Below, one piece after another: positions 1 to 10,870 of a stretch of 64,000 bases of DNA. The position numbers and the translations under genes were made by a program. Where the stretch lies: NCBI GenBank assembly GCA_013176395.1, contig JABMLP010000034.1, positions 124,001-188,000 of the forward strand, read 5' to 3'. The notes below the pieces were generated by a model. The model worked only from the letters and a program-made list of their open reading frames with translations, was not told the DNA's origin and did not search any database. Positions within the stretch are counted from its first letter, which is position 1. Each line of letters starts with the position of its first letter. The stretch comes from Venturia oleaginea. Taxonomy: Eukaryota > Ascomycota > Dothideomycetes > Venturiales > Venturiaceae.

Positions 1-2
1 CT

Positions 3-926
3 CTGACAGCGCAAGCTCGACACTTTCCACTCCGTAAACCGGCCGGTTTTCACTGGGATTTCTTCCTCCTAGGCTGGACCACGATCATCGCTGCCATAGT
101 TGGAATTCCCTTTCCCAACGGTCTTGTCCCACAAGCACCCGTTCACACCGATGCATTAACAACCTACAAGGACGAAGTCAAGGTCACAAGAACCGCTGAC
201 GGTCAACAAATCTTTACCAAGAAAACTGTTGCCACACACGTTACCGAACAACGCATGTCCCATTTCCTGATGGGCTTGCTTATCATCGGGACCATGACGA
301 GACCACTCCTCGTAGTGTTAGGAACAATGCCGCGAGCTGTCCTATCAGGTGTCTTTTTCATCGTCGGTTGGGGCAGCATCGAAGGCAACGGCATCATTTC
401 CAACCTTCTCTTCCTCGTCACAGAAAAACGTTTCGTCCAACCCTCGAATCCTCTCCTCAAAATCTCAAAAAGGAGGATCTTACTTTTCACGAGTTTTCAA
501 CTCTTTACTTGGGCTGCCTCAGTAGCCATAAGTCAGACCATTGCTGCCATCGGCTTCCCGGTCATCGTCACAGCCCTCATCCCATTCCGTGTCTTCATCA
601 TTCCTCGGATCTTCGAAAGATGGGAGTTGGAGATCTTGGATGCGTTGACTGCGGACAGTGATGTTGTACTTGCGAGTTTGGGTGGAAAACCGACAATGAG
701 GGAAAATATGGATTTGGAGGGGGCGGGCCAAGGCGGTATATTGAGCGCTGAAAGGCGTGGAAGTGAGACGGACGAGAAAAACATGAGTAAAGAGGTTATT
801 GGCGAAGAGACCAGAGAGAGGAAAAGGTACGTGGCCGGTGAAGATGGTGACGGACTGAGGCCTGAGACTGGTCATAGTCGAAGAGAGTCGAAGATGGTTG
901 CAAGGGAGGCGGGACGGACTGATTGA
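3..926 (+). CDS. HCO3-/borate transporter (Bor1-like), 5'-partial
   Basis: The reading frame is open from the first bases of the window and ends at the TGA at 924-926, so only the C-terminal part is here. The translation carries long hydrophobic segments (FFLLGWTTIIAAIVGIPFPN near its start, then MGLLIIGTMTRPLLVVLG, VLSGVFFIVGWGSIEGNG, LFTSFQLFTWAASVAISQTI and AIGFPVIVTALIPFRVFIIP). These match the last membrane helices of the SLC4-like anion exchanger family that includes yeast Bor1. That family exports borate or exchanges bicarbonate at the plasma membrane. After the last helix (FERWELEILDALTAD) follows a charged cytosolic tail of about 100 residues rich in Glu, Arg and Lys. Family assignment is firm. 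The substrate (borate rather than bicarbonate) is inferred from fungal members. Confidence 0.85.
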   Translation: MTAQARHFPLRKPAGFHWDFFLLGWTTIIAAIVGIPFPNGLVPQAPVHTDALTTYKDEVKVTRTADGQQIFTKKTVATHVTEQRMSHFLMGLLIIGTMTRPLLVVLGTMPRAVLSGVFFIVGWGSIEGNGIISNLLFLVTEKRFVQPSNPLLKISKRRILLFTSFQLFTWAASVAISQTIAAIGFPVIVTALIPFRVFIIPRIFERWELEILDALTADSDVVLASLGGKPTMRENMDLEGAGQGGILSAERRGSETDEKNMSKEVIGEETRERKRYVAGEDGDGLRPETGHSRRESKMVAREAGRTD

Positions 927-1140
927 GAGGTAAAATGACCCGCAAAGGCGGGGCAAAACGGACTTACCGTGCGTGTTGTTGTGAGGTGGTAAAGGTACAT
1001 GAAGAGGAAGTTATACAGGATGGTAAAGTGGAAATGCCTATGACCACTCCTCCAGATAAGACAACGAGAGAGACTACACCTACCACTTCAATACACCACC
1101 ACACAAAAAGATCAGCAAAAAAGCTAACTTGTAATGAATC

Positions 1141-1240
1141 TCTCCCACCGGGAATCGAACCCGGGCCATCCGCGTTTGGGAACATGTGGGTGGCTTCATG
1201 TACTGACAAGCGGATATCATAACCACTAGACTATGGAAGA
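1141..1240 (-). tRNA. tRNA-Asp (GUC), with intron
   Basis: The minus strand folds as a tRNA. The acceptor arms TCTTCCA and TGGGAGA pair with one G-U. TA fills positions 8-9, the D arm contains AGTGGTTA, and the anticodon stem TCCGC pairs with GCGGA. The T arm is CCGGG-TTCGATT-CCCGG. The anticodon loop is TTGTCAC, giving anticodon GTC (Asp). It is split after position 37 by an intron of 29 nt at 1175-1203, the usual position for eukaryotic nuclear tRNA introns. The CCA end is not encoded. Confidence 0.93.
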
Positions 1241-1608
1241 TGGGCAAGCTGAGCTTGTCATAGTTATTTCAGACGGGGAAATTTGCCGAGATGATTGAAT
1301 ATACCGTTGTCAATCTCGAAGAAGATGAAGCAGAAATGTAGGTCGAAGTCTTTTCTCGTACATCGACTGGGTGGAATAGGGCTGAGATAGTACAGATTCA
1401 CTATCGATACGCTGTCTATCACAAACAGAGAGAGATAAAGAGTCACAAGACAATGACAGAAGAATTGCATCGAAGAACATGAACCGGAAACCGAGGCGAT
1501 GGCACTCAAATTGCAGAAAAGTGTACATGGGGCCATGAGTGTAATAAAAGGGGTTCTTCGTACTGTAAATACAATATCAATATACAAGACCAACTTCGCT
1601 GAAAGACT

Positions 1609-1619
1609 TCCGGGCAACT
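1609..1619. repeat. LINE target-site duplication, 3' side
   Basis: TCCGGGCAACT, identical to 3050-3060. It lies directly next to the A/T tail of the LINE fragment. Confidence 0.8.
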
Positions 1620-3049
1620 ATTAATAATAATCAGGATTTATTGTTGTATGTAGGGCTAGGTTAAGCCTGTGCCAACATCCTCTATCTACAAAGACCGTTC
1701 ATTTGCTACCCCGGCTGCGGCCCGCGGCATTTCTGGGAGCTTTACCATCCTATTCATATATATCGAAGCGTTTCCGGGTCAGCACTGCCTAAGCAGCGTC
1801 TCCTAGCTCCCTGGTGTCCATTTCAGTCCATTGCCATCCAAGTCCGGGCGTAGTCCGGTCCCCGGTCCGTGGTATTTCCTCGAGGCAAGGATCTTAGGAC
1901 CCTGGGGGCATCACTTCCGCCCTCTTTCTCCTCCTATCGAGGTAAGACCTACTGTTATAGTCCTGTGCCTTCCAGCTCCGGCGCCGTTCCAAAGCCCGAC
2001 TGGTTCTCTGTAACTGCTGCGTTTGCTCTAGTAAGGTATGGGAGTACCGAATTCTTCAAAAACCACTGGGACGCGGCCTTGCATCCTTCCCTCGTTCCTA
2101 GTAGCCCCTTCACCCCTCGAGAGCCTCCCCTGGCGCTGAATAGGCCTCTCCTATTGAATCTAGTACAGTACGTAAAAATGTGTTCTACCGTCTCTTGCTG
2201 CCATCCACATTCGCATTCGGGGGTAATCCCTGGGACATGTATCGATGCGAGCCAGGACCGGAGTCCTAGCACTTCGACTCGAAGTAGGAACGTTGTATGT
2301 GCTTCTACCTTCGTAAGGCCGTCGTATAGCTCAATTGGGGACTTCTCCCATGGCTCGTTCCAAGTCTTTGCCCTCCGGTTCCGGCCCAGTGCTTCCCATT
2401 TTGTACGCCAGATCTCTTCCATCAGCTTCGAGATTTTGCTGGGTAGAACCCACTTATGGATGTTTCCTCCTTTCCTCGAGTTCCTTACTCGGATTGCGTG
2501 CCCCGGGTCTCCCGGTGCGGGGTCGCCTCGAAGCCGTCGGGGGCCAGCAGTGCTGCGTATCTCATTGTAAGGTCCAATTTCTTGCGTTGTGATCCTCCTC
2601 CTCGGGCAGGGGTTGTCAGGGTTGTTCCGTACGGTAGTAATCCGCCTCCGGCGCCACCCGTCAGTATTGATATCCCCGAGGTACTCTCCTTCGGGTGCTG
2701 TGTACTCCGGGAGGTCATTGGCTTCCTCCTTCCTCTGGGTATATCTCTTCGCCCGCTTCTCCGAAGACGTATCTGGCTTACATCTGGCCGTAGGCGGCCT
2801 CCCTCGGCTGCTCGCCGGCCGGCGGGGTCTTTCCTCCATCATGATTCCTATCCACATTTTGTTGAGAGCAGCTTTCATCTCTGCTTCTACTGGGTCCTTC
2901 TCTACCGAGCCAGTCCCCTCCAGAATAAGCTGTTCTATATACAGGGGTATTGGCTGGAGGCAGAGCTCTCTTTCCATCGCTGCGAGAGGTGTCCTCTTGT
3001 AGGCTCCTGTAGCCATTCGGAGGCATTGTCTTTGAACTTTCTCTATCCG
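1620..3049 (-). mobile_element. 5'-truncated non-LTR retrotransposon (Tad1-like LINE)
   Basis: A minus-strand fragment keeps only the C-terminal end of a LINE polyprotein plus about 330 bp of 3' untranslated sequence, ending in a short A/T tail (ATTATTATTAAT on the minus strand). It is bracketed by an 11-bp direct repeat, TCCGGGCAACT, at 1609-1619 and 3050-3060. The coding similarity stops exactly at the 5' repeat. That is the signature of target-primed reverse transcription with 5' truncation. The element cannot move on its own. Confidence 0.85.
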
Positions 3050-3058
3050 TCCGGGCAA
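1955..3058 (-). pseudogene. LINE polyprotein, C-terminal fragment
   Basis: There are 367 codons with no internal stop but no real start: the frame opens at a TTG with a TAA immediately upstream. The N-terminal part (RIEKVQRQCLRMATGAYKRT, then AAMERELCLQPIPLYIEQL) matches the segment downstream of the reverse transcriptase domain in fungal Tad1-type LINEs. The last 100 residues contain LLRVEVLGLRSWLASIHVPG and the Cys/His knuckle CECGW...HIFTYC that ends these polyproteins. Endonuclease and catalytic RT motifs are absent. The intact frame suggests a fairly young insertion. Confidence 0.85.
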
Positions 3059-3060
3059 CT
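3050..3060. repeat. LINE target-site duplication, 5' side
   Basis: TCCGGGCAACT, identical to 1609-1619. It lies at the truncated 5' end of the LINE. The first three LINE-frame codons (Leu-Pro-Gly) fall inside the repeat, so the exact junction may include microhomology. Confidence 0.75.
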
Positions 3061-3203
3061 TTTATCAGGATGATAATCCAGAATAAACATTGAACAAACA
3101 CAATGGTGATTATAAGAGCAAGCGTACATGTTCGAGTAACCTGCCCACCTACAGTCATGGTAAACGTCGTTGGTATTGTTGATTCATTGGTGATGTGAGC
3201 ACG

Positions 3204-3467
3204 TCAAATCCTTGCTGATCGACGGGAAATGGAAGCCAGCTGTATAAAATCAGTGTTTATCTCCAAATAGTGACAGATTGGATTTGCTTGCTTGGAAGTC
3301 CAGTTGGTTGGTGCTTCACCAGCTTGAACGGGAATCTTCAAAACTCCACCAGAGTCCAAGCCATGGACCAATTCACCGCTCGGATATATCAGATGTGAGC
3401 GGTCTCCGAGAAAATATCGGTCAACTGTATTCTCAGCGAGATAGCCTTCATCACTGTACATGGTCAA
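3204..3467 (-). other. unrecognised ORF, possible gene relic
   Basis: An 87-codon minus-strand ORF whose composition looks protein-like (YLAENTVDRYFLGDRSHLIY, then PSGELVHGLDSGGVLKIPVQ). I do not recognise a family. An upstream minus-strand stretch to about 3560 has a second short protein-like frame, so this may be an exon or a decayed gene between the LINE and the pogo element. The rest of 3061-3854 holds nothing I can support. Confidence 0.2.
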
Positions 3468-3854
3468 ACTTCAAAATCCAAGGTCCTCGAGTGGTAGCTT
3501 CCCAGAGAATTGAAAAATGCACGCTTCATCTGCTGTCAGGGTAAAGTTTATGATTGATTCTGGATAGATAGCCTATGAAATCCGTAAACCATCTCCCACT
3601 CGTCAAACATCATATGATTGACAAAAGGACCTCTTTCAAAAGGCATGGCTGCACTTTGGCGCTATGTTATTTATCCTTTTAGAATTACCATTTGGACCGG
3701 TAAGGCTGCTCACAATACTACAAGTCTTAACGATGTCTGATTCGGAGCGTACCTGACGAAGTGAAGAATATCACTAGTGTAAGGACGCCGTATGATACAG
3801 TTGAACGTCGAGCCCACAACTCAGGTACTCTTGCTAATAACTGTTAAGCGGGTA

Positions 3855-4979
3855 ACGTACTTCACAAGCGAGTGGGCCACCCAAGCGAGTGGGCCACCGC
3901 ACAAACGTAAACCGCCTTCGTAAAAATACTACGCAACCCTACAACAATTTATAGTATTAAATAGAATAGAGCAATATTATTTAGAAGCTTCGCTATCATC
4001 AATATTCTCTATTTCTACCTCACAAGTGCGGGAGTTATGCCCAGTCTCGCCGCAACGGCCGCAGTGCCTCTCTCCACGTACCCTCTTCGCAGGCTTCTCA
4101 CCATCGTTACGATTACCACCCTCCCTTATAGTAACTAAGTCAGTTACTTCACCAGCTGTCAAGGTATGCTCAGTCCGTATATATCTCCTTTTACGACTCT
4201 TACGCTTTGTAACTGCCTCAAATGCGTCTCGAAGGCGCGTTGTTTCTTCGCGCATCAACACCATTTCATGTGCTATCTGCTGCGCGCCTTTACTCACGAT
4301 TGCCTGGCTGTAGTTTTTTCTGCTTGCCAGGTTTTTCTGAGCCTGTAACGACTAGCTGAGACGATATCTTGCCTATTAAAAAGCCAGATTCATCAAAATT
4401 GTAGGTATCCTCGTCAATGATACCGTACTCTGCCTTTATCCTCTGAACAAGTGTGAACCAGGGTATAATAACCGCCGGGTCTTCGCAGGCAGCTCGCTGG
4501 CGATCATATGTACGGCTCCATCGGGTGGTAAGCTCTGGCGTACGCTTTACCAAGTTGTTAACCCAGTTCTTGCCAACAGGCTTCCCACCCCGCTCTCTTA
4601 GTAGTTTATTAGCCATATCTTGTACGTAGGCCTTCGACGGCGGTAGGCCGCGTAAGCTTCCGTTAAGAATACGCTTTATAACCACCTCCTCTTCTGGCTT
4701 TGTCAATTGCTTCGAGTTCGGCTCGCATTCGCGTCGAGGGCGCTGTCCGGCGTGTCGGCGTTGTACTGTTGTTCGAGGTACGCTATATATTACTGCAGCG
4801 CGTCTTTCGCTTTGGATTTGCTTTGAATTGATATCTGAGATTGCAAGAAATATATCTCCTTCTTTATAGATCTTCTGCTTTTCGTGTTTTTGAGGTATTA
4901 CGCGACGTTGTTACCAAGGCGGTTTACGTTTGTGAGGTGGCCCACTCGCTTGGGTGGCCCACTCGCTTGTTAAGTACGT
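3855..4979 (-). mobile_element. pogo/Fot1-family element, internally deleted
   Basis: A 1125-bp element ends in 64-bp inverted repeats (3855-3918 and 4916-4979) that differ at two positions. Each repeat starts ACGTACTT and contains two tandem copies of AAGCGAGTGGGCCACC. The left flank shows the TA expected for pogo-family insertion (3853-3854). The right flank reads TC instead of TA, so that copy of the TA has mutated. The interior holds the two ends of a transposase gene joined by a deletion of most of the DDE domain. Confidence 0.88.
3977..4890 (-). pseudogene. pogo-family transposase remnant
   Basis: Reading the minus strand from about 4890, the frame gives a Psq-type helix-turn-helix (SERRAAVIYSVPRTTVQRR). 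Next come the CENP-B-type domain (MANKLLRERGGKPVGKNWVN...) and the start of the DDE domain (IIDEDTYNFDESGFLIG). This stops near 4290. A different frame, 4297-3977, then gives the C-terminal tail with TKRKSRKRR and a CxxC...H...C zinc knuckle (CGRCGETGHNSRTC). The second and third catalytic Asp are missing. Not functional as a transposase. Confidence 0.85.
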
Positions 4980-5435
4980 TCTCTCAAATCTATCGAGGAA
5001 GGATGAAACGATAATCATCTGCCTGTGTGGCTTCAGGAAGCGGGTTAAATATCAAAAGTATTATACCGAAAACTTTTCAACCCCCGAGGTTTCGACGATT
5101 ACGACTTGCCCTTCGTTCGTGGGTTTGGAGATCACTTCCTGTTTGACCGACAGCTCAAATACCTGATTATCGAAATGGTTTCAGTACCTCGATAGTGACT
5201 AGTCGTCGAGGAAGGACTCAGCCGTGTCCGTTTCAATAAGATCAGCGGCTACATTGATTTTTTACGTTTCTTCTTCTTTCCCTCGGCTTATTTTCATTGA
5301 ATGTTTGGGCGGGTATCTTCTACATAATGATTTTACATTTTCCAATGCTGGAGATAATTTCCATACGTATCAATTCTTGTTGAGTCTGCTTGAAGAAGAA
5401 TTCAGGCAAAACAAACCAAGCCCTCAAGGTCGCCC

Positions 5436-5950
5436 TCAAGGTTCTTCTCCACAAGTAGGCAAAGAATCTCGAAAGCTATTCATCCTAAGAACCTCTTTCC
5501 CGAAAAAAGGAAAAAAGTCCAAAGAGCCACTAACGACATGAAAAGCAACCGGCAACCCTTCCAGTACAGGCACAAAATATTGATACACCCTCACAAACCC
5601 TCTGCTCTTCAATCCCGTTCCACAATTCAAACAGAACTCTCCATCCCAAATCCGATCAATAAACACGTGTCCTTGAAACTGTTTCCCACCCGACATAGAT
5701 TCTGCGGGAAGCTCGAGATGAGTTTGTGAGTGATGTCAAACTCTTCAAAGTAGGCAAAATCAGCGAGGAGGGCGATGGAACCGATGCCGAGCGACATGTA
5801 GGGAGGGGAAATCGGTCGCCCTCGAAAGGAGTGTGCCGAACAGTAGCCAGGAGAGCTCGAGATCAGCAAAGTACATGGTCCAACAATGCGACCAGGCCCA
5901 ATAGCGAGAAAGAAAAGAGACGAACGTGATCCTCCATTCTTGACAGACAA
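5436..5950 (-). other. possible unknown spliced gene or relic
   Basis: Two overlapping minus-strand frames look protein-like: 5950-5627 (SLGIGSIALLADFAYFEEFD) and 5696-5436 (MSGGKQFQGHVFIDRIWDGE, then FCLNCGTGLKSRGFVRVYQY). A CTCAC branch-like site followed by CCCGCAG near 5706 could be the acceptor of an intron joining them. I recognise no family. The sequence between the pogo element (4979) and about 5430 shows no supportable gene. Confidence 0.25.
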
Positions 5951-6440
5951 AAGGCCACTCTCAGAGCGTATGAAAAGAGAGGAACCATGATATTATCAAA
6001 CTATCACCCACCCATCCGTTCCCATCCCATCAGATACCATACTACTCATCTCGCGATCTCCCAATAATCGCTCAAAACAGCACAAACAATTTGAGAGTTG
6101 TTTGCCAAAAAGAAAACGCCATCACTATCGCCAGCCCTCGTTCCCAAATGTTCCAACCGTATCGACCAGCCGGCAGCTTCAACCGAAAGAGGTTGCGCGC
6201 TCGCCCGCATAGGCATTAAGCCCCATAAGTCTATTATAGCACAAAAAAAAAAAAAAAAGAATGCCAATGAGAGAATTGTGAAGTGAAGAAAAGAGAAGAG
6301 AAGTAATAGAAGAAGAGAACCGCCACGTAAACGCCATGTAACCGAAAACGCCATGTAACCGAAAACAGCAATCGTCATTTCCATACCGAAAATCCCACTT
6401 CATATCATTTCAAGTCTTCCAATGATCTGGTTGTGCCTCT
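5951..6440. other. intergenic, 3' of SIP5
   Basis: No gene seen. It contains a run of 16 A at about 6242-6257 and a direct duplication of ACGCCATGTAACCGAAA near 6331-6363. Confidence 0.6.
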
Positions 6441-9261
6441 TTATCGCGCATTTCCAGCAGAAAAGGGACCGGCCGAGAATGGTCCAGAGTCCAGCACAGA
6501 GATATCCCCATAATGCTTTGCATCGTACTGATTGCTAGCCTGCGGACTTAATGAAACGCCGCCGTGATCCTGTCCTTTAGCTTGTAGATTGACCCCGGAA
6601 TCACTCGGGCTTAGATCGCTAGTCGGTTCTATCGGGCCACCACCGAATAGCCTTTCTCCCGTGCTGAGCGGTCGAGCTGGTGGGGTTGACACGCAGAGAA
6701 AGGCAACATCACCACCACTCGACTCGCCCTTTGCGTGGCCCGCAGCATCAGGTGGCGCATGATTCGGTGCAAGCGGTGCTTTCAGAAAAGTTGGCGACAA
6801 TGGTGAAGCCTGAGCCGATGCGTCTTCAATATGGGTTACCATATTCCCGCTCGAATCCTTATCCTCGTTACCTATCACAGCAGCCAAACTCCTAAAGTTA
6901 AACATCGGCTCCGTCCCTGACGTCTCGGAAACAGGTGCGTCTTCTACGGGCAGACGACCGATTTGAAGACCACTAGCGTTGGGACTGGCTTCGAAGGAAG
7001 ACGAACCGTCACCGCCTGATTCCTGGAAGGACGAGGCCGAAGAGGAAGCATTAGACAATTGTCGCAAGGCATGTCGATAGGTCGGTTGCTCTATTGGAGG
7101 CGAAAGAGCAGCGGTTGATGGAGAGAGTAATGGTGTCGGGCTAGGGTCGGCTGAGAGCGGTACCTGGATGTTCGCCCTGCTCTGCTCTAGATACCGTTGT
7201 GCCTGGGGATCAACCATAGGCGTTGATGTTGAATTGTGCGTATTGATCGTGGAAGTTGGCTCCGCAAGTGGGATGAATCCACCAGCCTGAGGCTCACCAG
7301 ATCGATCCGGCGCTTTACCCTTACCATTACCCTTACCATTACCCGATGAAAATGGTTCAGGCGACCCCGTGAATTGCAAAATACTGCTCGAGTTGCCAGC
7401 CGAGTACATCCCGCCTTTCTTTGCTGCCTTCTCTGCTTTCTTTGCTTCCTTGGCCTTCTGTTTCTCATCTTTTTTCGCCTTCTTCTCGTTCTCTTTCTCC
7501 TCTCGCTTTTTCCTTTCCTCCTCGGTAGCCAAGCTCAATCGCATCGCCTCGGCCATCATAAGATCCTCCAGATCCTCCATGCGATTTCTTCTCGAGCTGC
7601 CACGCCCGGGGAACAAATCACCCTGGCCTTCTGTTTGAGTGCTCGTCGAGCCATGCCGTTCGGTTGCCGCTAAAAGCTGACCAACGTGACCAAATCCGAG
7701 GCCGCCATCACTTGAACCCTCGTTTCCGAACAAAGTCCGCCTCCTTCGGAAAGCCAATCTCGGCCCATTCTCACCACCATTGTTTCCGAGGACATATGCA
7801 GCATTGTGCAGCGCAGTAGCTGCCGCGGCCCTCCGCAGAGCGTGATTACGCGCATCAGACAGTTTCTTCGCCCAATCCGGTCGGATCCTGTCGGTGGTGA
7901 TGACGGTTGGTGAGTTAGCACCCAATGAGGTCGTTCTTCGTCTAGTGCTCGATGTACCATTGTTTTGAGCCGTCGAGTTCAGTGAAGCAGTTGAAGACAT
8001 GGCAGACATCACACTGGCTCCCAAGCGATGCTGATCACTATATGTGAGTCCTCTCCGGAATGGGGGTGGATCGTACGTGATGCCCAATTCAGGTTGTTTG
8101 CAGAAAGGACAAGTCGCTGGTTCTGAAATCAAGTGATACTCATCTGCTGGACCTGAAACTTCTGGTGGGTGAGGATTGTCCGGATCATCGTGATGTTCTG
8201 GCGGATGTGGATCTGGTCGCTTGATTTGCACGAAACATTCAGAGCAGATTGGCTGATCGCAACATCGAGTCTTGTTCAAGTATGGAGGATAGTAGAGGAA
8301 GCAGATGGGACACTCGGAAGCATCCTTGTACAGAAACGCCTCTAACAAATGCCCATGCACATATGGATCCCTGGGAAGCTGCAGTTCCTGCGGAGTCAGA
8401 TCCTGCTGTGAATTGTTGCGTGATGTTGTTAGGGCAGCCAGTGTCTTGGCACGGCCTCGAAAAAATGGAGATGACGATTGAGGAGAACCTAAGGGCGAAG
8501 GAGGAGAGGTGGTGGTGAAGCCGTGAAGGGAGGTCTGCAAATTGTCGCCAAGAGATGCGCCCGGAGGCTGATGCTTCAGTGGCACAGAGAGGTGATTGTC
8601 AGATCCGCGCGGACTGGACGAGCTTCGCGACGCAGCTCGAGCAGCCGATTCTTCTGGAGGTTTCTGGTCAGCAAGAGGAATTGGTAGTCCCTTGGCGGCA
8701 GCTACGAGCTGGTTCTCTGTCCAAGAATCTTCATGGTCCTGAAGGCCTTGCCAGAACGGGGCCAGCCGTCGTTCAATCTGGATATGATCAGCAGCTGTAG
8801 TACACAGCGACAGGTTCCTAACCTACCATCAATTGCCGCACGACTGATTTACTGAAGTCTTCGGTGCCAGTGTAGGTGCCCAGCGTAACCAGATATCCAC
8901 CATCAACACCCTCCTCTTTTGTACTCCGTTCCCGCTCCTTTTCTCGTGCAGCCCGCTCTTTCTCCAGCTTCCGTGCATCCCGTTCGGCTCTTGTCTCTCT
9001 CCTCTGTGCAGGATCAGCCGGATTCGGATCATGGGCGTGGCCTAGGCCAAATATCGACAGATCATGCCTACTGGCCCCTCGTCTTCTTGCACTCTGTGAA
9101 GCTTCGCCCAACGCTGGGCGGTCTGAACGTCGTGAAGATTGGTTGGTCGTCGGAGGTATGGATGATGATTGGTCCCCCGTCGTGAATGCAGAGGGATGTT
9201 GGTGAGAGTAAGAGTGAGACTGCGAGGCAGACCGGGCCTCTTTGGTAGCATTGTTGCCCAT
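6441..9261 (-). CDS. sip5: SIP5-like zinc-finger protein
   Basis: Exons are 9261-8827 and 8777-6441 around a 49-nt intron (GTAGGT...CCAG). The joined frame gives 923 residues. The N-terminus [10 protein letters not shown] is a possible N-myristoylation site. A charged coiled segment ([20 protein letters not shown]) precedes [23 protein letters not shown]. After the intron the frame continues [20 protein letters not shown]. The diagnostic RING-like cluster follows ([20 protein letters not shown], then [16 protein letters not shown], later [13 protein letters not shown]). A long low-complexity C-terminal half follows with a Lys/Glu-rich helix. Yeast Sip5 binds the Snf1 kinase and Reg1/Glc7. Filamentous-fungal homologues share this layout. 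Function here is inferred from that family. Confidence 0.88.
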
Positions 9262-10157
9262 GGTTGCTGGCGGGAGACTTGTCGTATGGAGTGTCGCTCT
9301 TTGATGCTTCCAGGGCTCTGTTGATCATGTACCGTGCCTGCTGGGCCAGGTGGGTGTAGGCTGCAGCGTCGTTTGCAGCGTTGCGGAGCGTTACGGAGCG
9401 TTGCGGAGCGTTGCGATGGCTGATGGCTGAAGGTTGTTTCAAAGCATTTGCCCGTCAGTGGTATGGACTTGGTGCGGGTGTAATGGTGCCCATGGGTCAG
9501 TTCAGGCTGTTGGTGTCGACCTGAGCGTGCGTCACTAGAAGGCGGGACGATCAAAAATATCGACAGATTACGCAAACAAGGCCGATATCAGCAGCAATAC
9601 CCACCTGCACCCAGAGATCCCGGCCAGCAACGGCGGCTGATGCTTGTATCGCTCATCATCATCATCATCGGATTTCTTTCTACTTCATATCACGATACAC
9701 AAGCTTTCCATTCAAAACAGGCGGGATCCAAATTAAGCTTCCTTGGAATAGAACCCAGCCTCTGCTAACCCTACGCATAACACCGATAGCATTCCCTCTT
9801 TCGACATCCAACATGCCCTGGTGTGCCCTCAGTCGTGGCATCGTGCAAATCTGAAAAGGACCATTCCCACGCGCCAACCATGATATTTATCCGCGTCGCG
9901 TTCTGATGCCCTCGACTATTTTTCGACGAGCCCGATGAATCATGTGAAGCTTTGATGTAGGACGTGAAACGGCATCTTAGCAGACAAACAAACAAGTGGC
10001 TTCATTTAGCGTCAGTACTATCGGCACGCGGTATTCAATATGGCCTCTTTCAGATCAAGATGGACGCTCCGTCCGTGTAGATACCATCACTCCGTGCCAT
10101 TTTGCAATTATAGGTATGTGTAATTCATCCCGCTCGTCTGTCCGGACATGACTTGGC
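9262..10157. other. intergenic between SIP5 and ARL1
   Basis: The SIP5 promoter side holds a short tandem array of a GTTGCGGAGC-like 10-mer (about 9373-9418). There is also an (ATC)n run near 9655-9669. No gene seen. The ORFs present are short and not protein-like. Confidence 0.5.
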
Positions 10158-10870
10158 TCAACTTTCTGTCGACACGGTTTGCTGTAGGACACGTTAGCAA
10201 ATATCCCATCAAGGGCGCAGGATTCTTCGCTCACCACCAGCCAGTCCATGCCCTCCTGGATACCTCTCCCATCTATAGCGCTGCAAGCAACAATAGTCCA
10301 ATTCCGATCTTTCAACTCTCCTAGCCTTAGAGCCTCACTGATCTCTCCAGCTCCCTTGGCACCAGGCTGATCTTGTTTGTTTGCGAATACAAGTAATGCC
10401 GCATCTCTCAACTCTTCCTCGCCTAACATTGCTGCCAACTCTTCTGCCGCTGTGTTCAAACGCTCGATATCCGTAGAGTCGATGACGAATATGACGGCTG
10501 CCGTGTTTGCGTAGTAGCACCGCCAGTAAGGTCGTATGCTGGTCTGCCCACCAAGATCCCAGACGTTGAGGTTGAGGGCGCCGTATTTGACTGATTCGAC
10601 ATTGAAGCCTATTGTGGGAATCGTCGTGACTACTTCGCCAATCTACGAGAAATGGGTCATTTAGTTGTTTCTCTGGAGGTCCTCGAGCTTGATGACATAC
10701 TTTCAGCCGGTACAGTAGCGTTGTCTTTCCAGCATTGTCCTGAATATCCTTCGTGAGCTTTGCTTTTGATAGTGCCAGGTGCTCATTTCACGCACCAGTC
10801 CCAATATCAGTATCCGTATCTCCTTCTTTGACCACCACAAACTCCATATCTTTGATAATGAGCCGCCCAT
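10158..10870 (-). CDS. arl1: ARL1, Arf-like small GTPase
   Basis: Four exons on the minus strand (10870-10796, 10739-10701, 10642-10235, 10181-10158) join in frame to 181 residues, the usual Arf/Arl length. Visible motifs: Gly2 for N-myristoylation, P-loop GLDNAGKT (24-31), switch region [15 protein letters not shown] (66-71), NKQD (126-129) and CSAIDG. The sequence [20 protein letters not shown] fits Arl1 rather than Arf1 or Arl3. Arl1 is a trans-Golgi GTPase that recruits GRIP-domain golgins. Exon 2 encodes only [13 protein letters not shown], and the last exon only QTVSTES plus stop. Confidence 0.93.

Noticed and set aside
6680..8800. Several plus-strand ORFs opposite SIP5
   Set aside because: They are shadows of the long minus-strand coding exon and show no independent features.
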